Source: Danio rerio (taxonomy: Eukaryota > Chordata > Actinopteri > Cypriniformes > Danionidae). From it: a stretch of 64,000 nt of DNA. Where the stretch lies: NCBI RefSeq assembly GCF_049306965.1, contig NC_133194.1, forward strand, positions 11,726,501 to 11,790,500, written 5' to 3'. Position numbers and translations under genes: made by a program. Under the pieces are notes generated by a model that saw nothing but the letters and a program-made list of their open reading frames with translations, was not told the DNA's origin and did not search any database. This document shows, in pieces, positions 1 through 23,400 of the stretch (positions are counted from its first letter, which is position 1; the number at the start of each line of letters is the position of its first letter).

Positions 1-1011
1 TGAAAAACCTGGGGTAGAGAGCGGACTGGGATCACAAAGTACTGCAAGTCGAACTCGTTTCGCCATGAGCGCAGTTGCGCTATATGTATGTTTAACCTAT
101 ATGTATGTTTATATGTATGTTTGACTAGATTTAAATTAAAAGCTGAATAAATATATTTATAATAAAGTCGTCACCTTGAAATTCTAAGATTCTGTCTGCG
201 TTCTGAATATTTTTGAGATAATGAGCTTTGAGATAATGATAAAGTTTTTGCAATCCATATAGTAAACAGTATGTGTAACATTTGTTTTTTAAATAAAAAG
301 TCTTAAAATGTAAACAACTTATAAAAAAAAACATCCCATAATGTAAATAAGTTGTCATTTAATAAGAATATGTCAATAAAGTAAAGTAAAGTAAAGTTTT
401 GACAAAAATGTCAGATAGGACCTTATAATTCTAAGGGGACGAAGTGTTTAGGTGTAAAAAGTTAGTTACAAGTAAATCAGCTACCATTTTTTCAGTAACT
501 TGACTGTAGCTCAGCTACGATACAATGTAGCTTTTCCATAGCTACTTTTTCCAGCAAGTAGCAGAATAACTCAACAATAGCTTCATTTTATTTAGTGAAT
601 CTGCTATGGTCTGAAGCAGCATGTTGCCGTCTTACAAGATCACATTCTACAATAACATATTATAGCGATTGTGAGGCAACCATGCTAACCCCTTTAGCCA
701 CCAGGTCGTAGAGTAGCATCAGTGTAGCTTCACCAATACTGGTAATTAGTTTAAGTTTTTACTTTTTACAGTGTCAACAGTAACATCTGTTACCCTAAAA
801 TGTCCAAGTTCTTAAAGGAACATAAAGTTATAAGAGCTTTTTCATCCAATATCTTTAATGATGACCACAAATTCTCAACACTCAAAAGGTTTCTTCGAAG
901 AAAGGGAAACAAATCTCTGTTCTCTCAGTTAGAAAATACAATAAAAATCCATGTTCAAAGTCTTTGTTCCATTAGTGTCTTGCTGTACCCTAATCAGGTC
1001 ACAATTATTGA
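1..1011. other. Left-edge intergenic stretch, no gene recognised
   Basis: AT-rich sequence without a convincing coding region. A 71-codon open frame at 800-1015 has no recognisable domain and runs into the 3' end of the receptor gene on the other strand. About 430-560 holds repeated GTAGCT/AAGTAGC-type motifs of the kind seen in degraded hAT elements, but I could not define ends. A short (AAAGT)n run lies near 380-396. Confidence 0.5.
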
Positions 1012-2013
1012 CTAGTCTGTTGTGTTTGCTCTCGCTTTTTCAGATTCTCTATGGCTTATTATTGACGCCACCTGTGTGGTTGTTGTTTGCGGGTTCCTGG
1101 AAACCCTGTAATTCTGATCCCACCACTTGCGTGAAGCGTCTCTTCGCCTGTGACACAATCTGTCCAGCAGATCCCTTGGCGTCCACGGAGAAAGCATCAG
1201 CATGACCACAGGTTCAAGAAAGATATTGCAGGAGCTGGTAAGCATGGCTTCACTTCTCCACTCAACATTAGTGTACAACACAAAACCCACTATGTGGGAG
1301 ACATTGTAGGGTCCATAGCAAACCACAAACACTATTAAAGTGGAGAGGGCAATGGCTAACACTCTTTTTTTCCCACAAGAGGGCAAAGACGAGTGTCTAA
1401 CAAGGACAAGGCAACGCAGCGTGCAAAATGCTGACAAAACAAGCGGCAGCAGGAAAAGCAGCAGCGCCATCTCCAGGCGCAATGGCACCAACACATCCAA
1501 CTGCTCCTTGGTGAAGTTTTCATAGCAAGCAGACACATTCTGCTCTGATAAAGACACAAAATGTCCTCCTCCTTCAGCAAGAACAGCAAAACCCAAGTGC
1601 AAAAACACTAGAGCCCACAAGACGGCGCTGACCAGGCAAGAAGTCCGTGCCCTGCGGTAGATCTTGTAAGTGATGGGAAATGCAATGCTCAGGTAGCGGC
1701 CCACAACGACTGCAGTGAGGATCAAACTGCTCCCGTAGACTGACGAAAACAGAAAGAAACTGTAAACGGGACAAACCAAAGCTGGAAGCTCCCAACCTTG
1801 GAGCACCGTCTCAGCCACTTTGACCGGCATCCACAACACTAGAGCGAGATTTGCCACGCACAGGTTAAGAGCGTAGACTACATTTGGAGTTGCGCCATGT
1901 TTTCGAGCCTTCCGGATGTACACGAAGAGAACCAGGAGGTTGCCGGGAAGTCCAAGCAAGAAGGTGAAGATGTAGACCAACATTGATACATAGCTGGATG
2001 CAGACAGCTCCAT
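1012..2013 (-). CDS. Free fatty acid receptor 2/3-like GPCR
   Basis: A single-exon rhodopsin-class GPCR of 333 residues, expected at the plasma membrane and, from its family, to sense short-chain carboxylates through Gi/Gq. Seven hydrophobic segments are visible (about 8-31, 45-68, 80-104, 126-146, 176-200, 217-244, 255-275). The second extracellular loop carries the FFAR2/3 hallmark CYENFTKEQLDVLVPLRLE, with the disulfide pair C81/C163 and N-glycosylation sequons at 159 and 166. The three positions known to hold the fatty-acid carboxylate in FFAR2 (Arg 5.39, His 6.55, Arg 7.35) are present as R179, H240 and R253. The DRY motif is GRY (105-107), as in FFAR1; the NPxxY position reads EPVVM (267-271), which is unusual. 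The start has a good context (AAAATGG). FFAR genes usually have intronless coding regions, as here. The subfamily is clear; which teleost paralogue it is I cannot say. Confidence 0.9.
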   Translation of the reverse strand: MELSASSYVSMLVYIFTFLLGLPGNLLVLFVYIRKARKHGATPNVVYALNLCVANLALVLWMPVKVAETVLQGWELPALVCPVYSFFLFSSVYGSSLILTAVVVGRYLSIAFPITYKIYRRARTSCLVSAVLWALVFLHLGFAVLAEGGGHFVSLSEQNVSACYENFTKEQLDVLVPLRLEMALLLFLLPLVLSAFCTLRCLVLVRHSSLPSCGKKRVLAIALSTLIVFVVCYGPYNVSHIVGFVLYTNVEWRSEAMLTSSCNIFLEPVVMLMLSPWTPRDLLDRLCHRRRDASRKWWDQNYRVSRNPQTTTTQVASIISHRESEKARANTTD

Positions 2014-2589
2014 TTTGTAGATTTGTAGTCAACTAATAAACATCAGATATTCCCTTTTTTACAGGATCCCAATGTTATTTCGCCTGGAAGAGTAGCAGAA
2101 TCAAAGTCAAGTGTTGAACACTCACCAATCTGCATGAGGAAAGATACACCAAGATGATGAAGAAGTTTGTGTTTGGATGGTAGTTATATTTTATTTGGTA
2201 GGCGGGGAAAAAAGGGGGCGTGTGAGGGGTGTTACATGGGTGTTTAGTGTATCTAAGAGCTTGAATTGGTCTGATATGAGGTAAGGGGATGGGTACTTAA
2301 TGCACCAAGATGTCATTTATATGGTCTCATGTTGCCTTATTTGCCCTTAGCGCAAACGGCAAGATCAGGACCCTTTAGTGAAATGATTCAGAATAATTGG
2401 GCTTTGCAGGAAGCGGAGCCCATCCAGCCATGATTGTGTCACTTCAAATGAACTATACACAGGTAAACCATTAAGCTGTAAACTCACATGGAGACTGTTT
2501 GGGGATGTCGTTTGGTAATGGCATACATTACAGTGAATTAACTCAATGTTTGTTTATTAACCACGATCTGGTTAACTACATATCTATTA

Positions 2590-2845
2590 AACAGCTAGTT
2601 CACCCAAAAATTCTACCATATTTTACACATCCTCCACTTGTTCCAAACTTGTTGACTTTCTGTTGATGAACACAAAGGAAGATATTCTGTAGCATGTTGG
2701 AAAGCAGCTGCTATTGATTTGCATTAGTGTTTTGGTTCCGATGGATGCTTTTTTCTAACATTCTTCAGAGTATATTATTTTGTTTTCAACGGAAAAAAGA
2801 AATGTATACAAATGTAGAACCATATGAGTGTTAGTAAATTGGGAA
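2590..2845. mobile_element. Degraded foldback MITE (GGGATAGTTCACCC family)
   Basis: Begins with a TAGTTCACCCAAAAATTCT-like end and contains the internal phrases typical of this fish family (catcctccacttgttccaaac, tgaacacaaaggaagatatt). The far end is badly decayed. Better copies lie at 17063 and 43585. About 250 bp; non-coding. Confidence 0.6.
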
Positions 2846-2896
2846 ATTAAATTTTTGGCTCTTTTATAGGCTTATTTTTAGGCTTTATTTTTAGCT

Positions 2897-2898
<2 letters not shown>

Positions 2899-2992
<94 letters not shown>

Positions 2993-2997
2993 TATAT
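2899..2997. repeat. (TA)n microsatellite
   Basis: About 99 bp of almost uninterrupted TA dinucleotides with a single G interruption. Confidence 0.97.
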
Positions 2998-3720
2998 TCT
3001 CTAGATTTAACCCTAATAAATGTAAAATCTTTCTGTTATTTAAGTGAAATCTAAATTATAGAGTACATCAGATTTAAAAGAAAAGAAAATCCCAAGGAAT
3101 GTATTAAAAAGAAATGTATGAAACAAACAACACCTGACAAAAGTCTTGCCGTCAATCCCAGTTGTAAGAGCAGCAAATAATAATTTGACTTTTAGTTGAT
3201 TATTTGGAAAAGTAGCAGAAGGTCGATTTTTCAGATGAATCATCTGTCGAACTGCATTCCAATCATCACAAATACTGCAGAAGACCTGTTGGAACCTGCA
3301 TGGACCCAAGATTCTCAGAGAAATCAGTCAAGTTTGGTGAAGGAAAAATGATGGTTTGGGGTTACATTCAGTATAGGAGGGTATGCAAGAGATCTGCAGA
3401 GTGGATGGCAGAGTGGATTACTAGATGACCATCGAGCGTTTTCTCAGAGGATGACAAGGTGACAAAACATGCTGTAATTCTGATACAAGTTTTATTTATC
3501 GAGAAAATGACAAAGCACTGGGTGTTTGGGTGTTCTGTGTTTGTCTGAGATAATTAGTCTACCGAAATGTGTATATTCCATACAAAGTATGAAGCTGATC
3601 GGTCAGTTCTTATTATGTGACTTGTGATGCGCTCATTGGATTCTTTCAACTGTGCTTCTGGTGCTTCACGCCGCTCATGCGCACACCTTCATTGGAAGCA
3701 ACAAACTTATGCAAACTCTA

Positions 3721-3777
3721 GAAAAGAAAAGAAAAGAAAAGAAAAGAAAAGAAAAGAAAAGAAAAGAAAAGAAAAGA
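3721..3777. repeat. (GAAAA)n microsatellite
   Basis: Eleven head-to-tail copies of the 5-mer inside the Tc1 relic. Confidence 0.95.
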
Positions 3778-3779
3778 TA

Positions 3780-4162
3780 AAATATGCTAACGGCCCCTAA
3801 AAGCCCGTCGTCATTTGTGATCTCCATCAGTTTATCTTCTTGCACAGACATGGTGGATTCACCTGATTTGTTGACAAATGGGTTTTAGATCTATTCCTTT
3901 GCAGTTCACGGATCCTTGGCTGGGCCTTTTATCCTTAGCAAAGAACTTTCCGAAGATGTCTGTTCGTTACTCATTTTGCTGCTTGTTAGTTAAACTTGGG
4001 TGCTCAAGTGACCGAGATGTAAGTGAGAGAAAACTGTCCCTTTTCAAAATAAAAGACTTTTCAAAATAATAGATTGTTCAGACTTGATAATAAATAAAAC
4101 GGAAATAATTAATGATTTCTTGTGCAGCCCGGTACCAATTAATTGATTGAGGACCACTGATC
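3780..4162 (-). mobile_element. 5' fragment of a hAT-Charlie-type transposon
   Basis: On the minus strand it starts CAGTGGTCCTCAA, a typical Charlie-type terminus, and after the pseudo-UTR reads MSNEQTSSESSL, which resembles the N-terminus of Charlie-like transposases (MSNKQTSLESF type). The frame ends soon afterwards and no other end is found. It is nested in the Tc1 relic. Confidence 0.55.
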
Positions 4163-4274
4163 TAGAGGCCTTTGCTTTTGTTATGTGCCACTTCTGGTAC
4201 CACATGACCAACTAGAAGTCAAGTTATTGCTTATTGTTCCATAAACTTGGATAGGCGACAAGACTTTTGTCAGG

Positions 4275-5568
4275 TAGTTTATTAAAACAGTGAATTCAGT
4301 AGGTTGTAAATACCTTTATTAAATATCTGCCAAACATATCAGCTCAAATCAAGAACTTTAAACCACACAAGATTCATTTTAAATACACAGATTACTAAAA
4401 CAAGAACAGAAACTTCAGCAACCAATTTCAGGATAACAAAATAACAAAAAGCCTAGCAAAACATCAAAAAATTACTAAATCAAGTCTTTATACAATGGCA
4501 TTAAATGGAATCTGACTGTACTGTTTAACAAAATTTGACTAACCATATTGTGAATTGACTCCTGTAACATTTGCCATGCATTTAACCTCATCGGGAAGCA
4601 CCTTTCTTGTTATTTCCCATAGACGCAAATAGTTCCATTTAGAAGCATTAGTGTAGCTGTATAAACCCTCTCCAATGAATGGATGTGCGTATTTTTGTGT
4701 TCCCTATTCTTTTATCTTGTGCATCAGAGAGTCAAAGTCCAGCCTAAATAGAGCGGTTCATATGACATTAGCTTCCTCTCCTACACATAACTGAAGAATA
4801 TGTTGACCGATGGATTAACATTGTTGTTGGAAAAGACTGAGAAAACAAACAAAACAAAAAAGTAACAATAGAACACTCGCAAGCGAAATACGCCATAAAC
4901 AAAGACAACACTCATTATAGAACTATTTAAACCTGCAAATGTGTCTTTATATTTGAGATGTTTGCTTAAATACAGTTTGGAAAATCAAATCAATGTTTAA
5001 CTTATTTTTTAAAATATACGATTTTGAAAATTGCATATTTATGTCGATACCAGCCTCAAGATAAAACTGAAATTAGCAAAATACTGGAATCAGGAAAATA
5101 CTTATGTAATTTAAAGAAGAACTAGATTTATTTATATTAAATTAATGATCAAGGAACAAATTTATTTGCTTTCTTTTAGTAATAAATCTTACCGATTAAA
5201 CTGCCCATTTTTGTAGCTCAAATTGAAAATTCTGGTGCTGGCAACTCCAATTCCCAGGGAACTCAAATACTGTAAACGTGCTGTAAGCTGCATTGGATAA
5301 GTGTCTGGCAAATGTAATCTTATTTTACCTACTTCCTCATTAACTCACCTGACCAAGCTGATAAATACCAAGTTGCCGTCATTAACTGTCCTGTGTAAAT
5401 ATGATCATCTGTCTGACGTCAAAATGTTGTGAAAATTTGTAACAAGCCATTGGACCAGGGTTGCCAAGTCTTTCATTTCCACAGAATCTAGATGTTTTTA
5501 AACTATTAGGGAGGGTTGTTTTCACCCCTCATACATTAAAGATTTTGTCCATTCTGTATCATATTTAC
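4275..5568. other. Intergenic stretch with nothing recognised
   Basis: AT-rich, no open frame with recognisable similarity, no clear terminal repeats. Confidence 0.5.
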
Positions 5569-5680
5569 CCAGCAGGCACACAACATCATAAGGCGTTAAT
5601 ATTAGGTTAGATTTAGTTCATGACGTCAGGTGACCAGCCAGTGTCTAAGGACAATGTTATTTTGACGTCCAATAAGGCAT
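5569..5680. repeat. GACGTC-rich interspersed repeat fragment
   Basis: Starts CCCAGCAGGCACACAACATC and contains several (T)GACGTC(A) motifs spaced through it, a pattern common in zebrafish repeats. It interrupts the Harbinger relic that follows. Confidence 0.45.
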
Positions 5681-5960
5681 TTGAGCATCATATTTTATTT
5701 GCACATTTATTGAATGGAAATGTTTCTGATTCACGTATGCAAATTTGTCTTCAGATGGTGCCTTTATAGCAACGTGCGTGCAGTCGATCGCTCTGATTAA
5801 ATGGGAAAACCGGCGATCGCAGCAAATTGCGCTTTAATGTTTGGCTGGTCAACTGCATGGTGTGGAAACCTTATATACCTGCTAGACATGCGGATGATCC
5901 TGTCCCATACATCTGCCATTGCAAGGCTCAAAGATACTTTGTAGTGTGCAATTTAACACA
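5681..5960 (-). mobile_element. PIF/Harbinger transposase relic
   Basis: Minus-strand translation gives two clear blocks of a HARBI1-type DDE transposase: LAMADVWDRIIRMSSRYIRF (about 5870-5935) and AIDCTHVAIKAPSEDKFAYV continuing to NQKHFHSINVQ (about 5690-5790). The Asp of AIDCTH corresponds to the first catalytic acid of the family. A stop codon and a frame change separate the blocks, and the later catalytic regions are not visible, so the copy is dead. Sequence up to about 6150 may belong to the same element. Confidence 0.75.
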
Positions 5961-6244
5961 ATTGCTTCAAGGAGTCGCCAATGGAAATAAAACAAACACA
6001 CACAAGAAATGCACGTACACCATACATGAAGTTGGCGTGCACCAACGCACATTCACACGTTCATTTCATCGTTAGTAAATCCAAACGTGAGCGTGAAATC
6101 TGGCGTGCGCAAAGTTTTTGTGCGTATGCAGCATTGATACATGAGACCCCAGAAATGTATTTAGCTGTAGGTATTGTGCCTGGGTTGGATTCCTTTGAAT
6201 GATTGGATCTCACGCGCTAAACTGTATCGAACCATAGTAAATAT

Positions 6245-7243
6245 TAGGGGTGTGATGAGATTTTGGGCTATGATACTAAATTACATCAAGATTGCTCGTT
6301 GAGGTGAAAAGAGTTGTGAGTTGTGATGTTATGATGAAGCATGAGGGTAGGGTGAAATTAGCACTGACTATTGGAGGCAGGATTGGATTGGATTTGAACC
6401 CCATTGGGTGTGACGTAACCAATTTTTTCACTGGAGTTCAAAAATTGCCATGTCCAAAAATCAAGGCTGCTACAACAAGTATAAGGGTATATGCCGAAGC
6501 ATGCTAATAGGACTTTTAATTTGCCAGTAACCTGAGTTAAGCACTTCCGGCGAATTGAACGCCAATGCAAAAACCGGCGCGTTTAAAGTCTGTTTTCTTA
6601 AAAAATTAGAGTGATATCCGATATAAAGTGGGTCTCAGACTGTACAAGAAGCACTGCATTAAATTACATTTCCCCCTGTCATGTCTTTTAATTTGAGCAT
6701 TTATTTTACCCCAGTATATTCAATGGAGCTTCTGCGCTAGCCTGCCGATTCTGACGGGCGCGTTAACCACTTTTTGTCTCGTTTTACGCTTGAGCAACTA
6801 AATAAATGGCAACGTTTTTTTAACTGAATGTATTTTAATTACATTACAACATCGATGCTGTAAAAGGAACCGTATAAAATGGAAAAAAGTTCACAATAAC
6901 AGGTCACCGGAAGTTTATCAGTATGGGAAAAACACTAGCTTGGCATAAACCCTATTTTGTTACATATAAATACTATTTTCCATTCATATGTAAGCAAAAT
7001 AGTTTGCAGTGTTTGCATGCCCTTTACAGCATAGAATTTAATAAAATTGAAGTAAAATCATTACAAGTTGATTTTAAAAAACACCTAAATAGTTTAGCAT
7101 TTTGTGATTTTTTTTTTCAGTTAAATAAAATATATTTCATGGAGGATTGCAAAAAAATTGTATAAAAAATCTCGTCTAGTTCTCGTGAACCCAATCTCGT
7201 GTCTCGTCTCGTCTTGTGGAGTAAGCGTCTCGTCACACCCCTT
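6245..7243. mobile_element. Non-autonomous hAT transposon, 999 bp
   Basis: Inverted termini TAGGGGTGTGATGAGA and TCTCGTCACACCCCTT are flanked by a perfect 8-bp direct repeat GTAAATAT (6237-6244 and 7244-7251), the signature of hAT insertion. The subterminal right end is rich in TCTCGTC repeats. No transposase frame is visible. It ends 38 bp downstream of the tekt2 stop codon, so the tekt2 3' UTR must run into it unless it is extremely short. Minus-strand AATAAA lies at 6700-6705 inside it. Confidence 0.85.
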
Positions 7244-7281
7244 GTAAATATAACCTCAGAAGTAAGAATCAGGGAATCAAC

Positions 7282-17511
<10,230 letters not shown>

Positions 17512-17528
17512 GTTTGCTGACACAGTAT

Positions 17529-19197
<1,669 letters not shown>

Positions 19198-19290
19198 CGG
19201 GAAGACTGATCTTTTAGTGTTGTCTTTTGCTGTTGGGAGTCCAGCAGTAAACAGTTAGCGGGTCTCTTGGTAACGGGGCGACGCAACCGT
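19198..19290 (-). other. tekt2: Probable non-coding first exon of tekt2
   Basis: A strong donor (CCG|GTAAGTC, minus strand) lies at 19198/19197, the only good one upstream of the exon that starts tektin-2. The exon start is uncertain. Inferred from splice signals and position only. Confidence 0.45.
19247..19274. promoter_or_regulatory. Candidate FOXJ1 and RFX (X-box) motifs of tekt2
   Basis: GTAAACA at 19247-19253 is an exact forkhead/FOXJ1 core. 19261-19274 (GGTCTCTTGGTAAC) fits the 14-bp RFX X-box GTHNYYATRRNAAC at 12 of 14 positions. Both factors are the known master regulators of motile-cilia genes such as tektins. Motif matches of this length occur by chance, so this is a candidate only. 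Confidence 0.35.
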
Positions 19291-19616
19291 AGCTTGTTCA
19301 ATAATTTAAATAGCATAGCAACCCTCAACAATTACTCATAGACGGTTTAATCGCCTGTGACATACTGTGTCCGTTACCGATCCTCTCTATCCCAGACATG
19401 TAATTATTTGTACTTGTTAAACTAAAGTGAATATCATTTAGTACATGCATTTTTGAATATTAACTGGAAGGTAAAATTTTGACTTAAAATAAACACCCAA
19501 ACCAGAACATTCCAACAAAAAGTATAGCAACACATTGGCAACATTATAGGATCACATTTAGGAATTATTAAGAATTTTTACTTGTTTTTTCAAAAAACAA
19601 TCAGATAATTGTAAAG

Positions 19617-20049
19617 TCACTGCAAAAAAAAAAAAAAAAAAAAAAAAAAAACTTCTTACCTGGATTTTTTGTCTTGGTTAGTTGAAATACCTAAAAAATC
19701 TTAAATCAAGAATTTTGTAGACAAGCAAAACTTATTGTCTTGTTTTAAGAAATAATATGCCAAAATGAATTGAGTTTTCTTCTTTAAACAAGCAAAATAA
19801 TCTGCCAAGGGGGTAAGAAAAATAATCTTTTGTCAAAAGGAAAACAAATTTATTTTTCTTACCCCATTGGCAGATTATTGGCAGATTATTTAACTTGTTT
19901 TAAGGAAAAACTCACTTAATATTGGCATATTATTCCTGAAAAAGACATTATGTTTCGCTAGCCTAGAAAATGCTTCTTGATATAAGAATTGTTAGATATT
20001 TGGACTAAAAAACAAGACAAAAAATCTAAAAAAAAAAAAATGTGCAGTG
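19617..20049. mobile_element. Foldback MITE (CACTGCA ends)
   Basis: Starts CACTGCAAAAAA (19617) and ends TGTGCAGTG (20049). Inside, the arms carry CTTGGATTTTTTGTCTTG-like sequence and its complement, with GGCAGATTATT near the centre. Same family at 51310 and 56925. Confidence 0.75.
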
Positions 20050-20378
20050 TTGGTCAGTGATAATATTTGTATATTATTTTGCCTCTATATGGCTACAGAC
20101 TGGGAAAAAAGACAAGACGAGAAGAGAAAATGATGTGGAACAATTTTAATCAAATCAGTATAAAAACATTTTTAAATATCTATAGTTTAATAATTGCTTT
20201 CATATTGCAGATTTATATTAATCCTCTCAGATTGCTTTACCTATTTACATTGAGGTTTATATTTAACTATTATTTATATTCATTCATATTTGTTTCAGAG
20301 CCTTAAAATAAATAGAATGATTATTGCAGGTGTTTATTGGTTACAGTCTGTGTCAGATAGATATATGTCATATATATA

Positions 20379-20384
20379 TTTATT
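20379..20384 (-). promoter_or_regulatory. Candidate polyadenylation signal of olah
   Basis: AATAAA on the minus strand, 55 bp past the olah stop codon. A second AATAAA lies about 45 bp further on. Confidence 0.5.
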
Positions 20385-20438
20385 TTCTTCACAATAACAA
20401 GAAACTAAATTTGTAATACGGATGCAGTCAGATCAGTT

Positions 20439-23400
20439 CTAAAGATAGTCCATCTCCGCTGTCTCAATATGTTTTGTGATTATGTCCAGTATATATTTTT
20501 CATTTGCTGCTTCTTTCAGGTAGAAATGAGACCCAGGAAGCATCTGCACAGTGAAGTCACCGCTAGTCATGATCTTCCAAGCTGTAAAGCAAAAGAGACA
20601 AATGAAAGGGATAGCCTCAAAAATAAATATTAGCTATTTACTTATCCTCAAGTGGTTATGAACCTTTATAAGAAACTGCCTATGTTATTCTCACCTTGTA
20701 AGTCATGAGGTGAATCCTCTTTTCCATCAAAACATGATACTGGACATGACAGAAAGGGTTTTGATGGTCTGCTACACCTGTTGAACATACAGTATTCCAC
20801 GTAATCTATACATTTTATTTAATACAGCATACAATTACTGGCTAATTCATTAGGTAAACCTTGCTTGTACTGGGTTGCAGCCTTAATGCCACAATATGCA
20901 TGATTTTTTTTATCATTATATATATTATCGTTACATATTTTACTGACTTACTGAACATGATTCCTATGTGAGTCCCCTAAGACAGTGGATCTCTATCTCA
21001 AACTCTCCAAGAAGAAACTGTGTTGAGATCGACATGTTCCCTACATAGTGGTCACTAAATAATAATAATATAAATTATATAAAAACACATATATATATGT
21101 GAATATAGAAAACACTTTTTAAAACTGGAATCATGGCAGAATATCCTGTGATGTCCACTCCGCAGTTTAAAGTAAAGTGTGTCAAAAAAGTCAAAGAAAG
21201 ATGGAGGAAGTGAGTTGCTACTATTTGATTGGCTGATTAGATGCTTCCATCAAAAAGCAACCTAATTACATAACTGTAGCGGTATTGCATAAATATAATG
21301 AAAACATTTTGAATATCTGAATAAGGTGCATTGAGTTTAAGGGGACATTATATCATTCATGGGAGATAGGAGTGTGGCAAAATTAAAAATTAATTTTGGA
21401 AATAACTGAAAAGGATGATAGAGAAGATACTATGGGCCCTATCATACACCCGGCGCAGTGTGGCGCAAGGCGCGGCGCAATAGTCTTTTGGTAGTTTAAG
21501 CTTGGCGCAAGAGTGGTTTTGAGGCGTTGCGCTACGCTGTTTAAATAGCAAATGCATTAGCGCTCATTTGTGCGCCCATAGGCGTTCTGGTCTAAAAAGG
21601 AAGGCGTTCTGAGGCGGACCGCTGGCGCGTTGCTATTTTGAGAAACTATAGTAGATTTTTCATTAGACCAAAACTAACCCGGTCTAAACTCAGGCGCAGA
21701 GTTGAGCCTTGCTTACACACTGCTTAATACGCACAAGAGAGCAATAGGCAAATATCTTTACATATGAAAAAATTTTAATATTAAGGATATACATAAGATA
21801 TAATGAGGATAGATATAGAGTATAAATATAAAGGATTAAAATATTACAAAACATTATTTTCTAGCCTACATAAATATAAAAAAATCACTGCTTTTATGTC
21901 TTCTTCATCTCGGGAGGCTTTTTCAGTTCATTCATAACAATTTGCTTTTGTATACTGTTATTATTATTAACAGTATTATTTATTATATCCATATTTATAT
22001 TTGTTTTATTAAAAACAAGCTTAGATTTGCCCACCTGTCAGGTTTTAGACCATTAGGGCACAGCATGTGTTTTAGGATATAACTCAGGTTTTTGAGCACA
22101 TTTTGTCATTATTGTTTATTTATTCGTTTGCTGGAAATTATAACTGAATTTAGAAACAGTTTTGAAACGAATATTTGCGCTTAACAAACAAAATTATTTA
22201 TTTATAGACTAATTGATGTCTGTGCGTAAAGGTTTCCCTATCCAGAAGCGAAAGTGAAAGTAGATCACTTATCTCTCATTCTCATGCAGTAGATGCTGTT
22301 TAACAGTTTTCTGTTAAAAAACTGTCAACTGTTTGCTTGTGAAATGCTCATTTTTTCCACTTAGACTTACTTTGCGTCCTGTAAACAGCGAATGCGCTCT
22401 TGGCGCGACGCAGATGGCTCTTAAAGGGAATGGGAGATGAGACTCTAATTGTTTTATTCTCAAAACACACCTATAACTCATTAAGAAAATAAACTCAACC
22501 CTTTTAGACCATACACCTTGGCGCAAAGCGGATTTTCCCGTCCTTAAATTAGCAAAAACGCGTTCTGACACGCCCTGAAAGCGTTTGCGCCCTGCGTTTT
22601 GCGCTCTGCGCATGGACCGTCAAAATAGAGCCCTTTGTGTCAATATTCAACTATCACCTCTGATTTTTTAAAAAAATGTTATTTATTCCCTAAGCAAATC
22701 AAGGTTAAAAAGACTAAATGTATATTTATAAACATGTATTCTTCAAGCTAAATGAATTATTTCTTTAAATTTTAAAAATGTGTGTACATGGGATGAATGG
22801 GAAGCATGAGATGAAAAGATAACGTACATATTAAGAGATGAATACAACTATATATTAAGAGATAAATACGTCAATCTTTGAGGGAGTTTGGGGACCTTTC
22901 AAATTGTTCCTAAATGTGGTGGAGCTGGAAATGTGTTGATTGATGAATAAGAAGAGAGGTCGTAAATATTCATTTATTTATTTTTATTTCGACTTAGTCC
23001 CTTTATTAATCAGGGGTCACCACAGTGGAATGAACTGCCAACTTATCCAGCATGTTTTAATCTCCGGATGCCCTTCTAGTTGCAGCCTAACACTGGGAAA
23101 CACCCATACACTCTCAATTAATCTCTCTCATTCACACACAAATACACTACGGCCAATTTAGTTTATTCAATTCAACTGTACCTTTGGACTGTGGGGGGAA
23201 ACCGGAAAACCCAAAGGAAACTCAAGCCAACATAGGGAGAACATGCAAACTCTACACAAAAATGCAGGCTGACCCAACCAGGGCTCGAACCAGCGACCTT
23301 CTTGCTGTGAGGCGATCGTGCTACCCACTGCGCCACCAGGACGCTAGGTCATAGATATGATGTAAAATACTGAGATTTTTATTTGTTCTCTTTTTTTGTT

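Larger units (their letters stand above)
3133..4274. mobile_element. Decayed Tc1/mariner transposon with long inverted ends
   Basis: The left end (CCTGACAAAAGTCTTGCCG) recurs inverted at the right end (CGACAAGACTTTTGTCAGG), and similarity between the two ends continues inward for more than 100 bp. TA follows the right end; the left flank reads CA, so the TA target duplication is only half kept. Near 3330-3380 the plus strand encodes VKFGEGKMMVWGYI, matching the 'G..MVWG' block of Tc1 transposases. The open frame is lost and the middle is replaced by other repeats (a GAAAA run and a hAT fragment), so this is an inactive, internally rearranged copy. Confidence 0.75.

Noticed and set aside
2060-2125. 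5' UTR intron of the FFAR gene (GTGAGT and CTTCCAG on minus)
   Set aside because: The implied intron would be about 40 bp, too short for vertebrate splicing.
22314-22613. 99-codon minus-strand frame
   Set aside because: Falls in the GCGC-rich arm of the transposon at 21435-22632.
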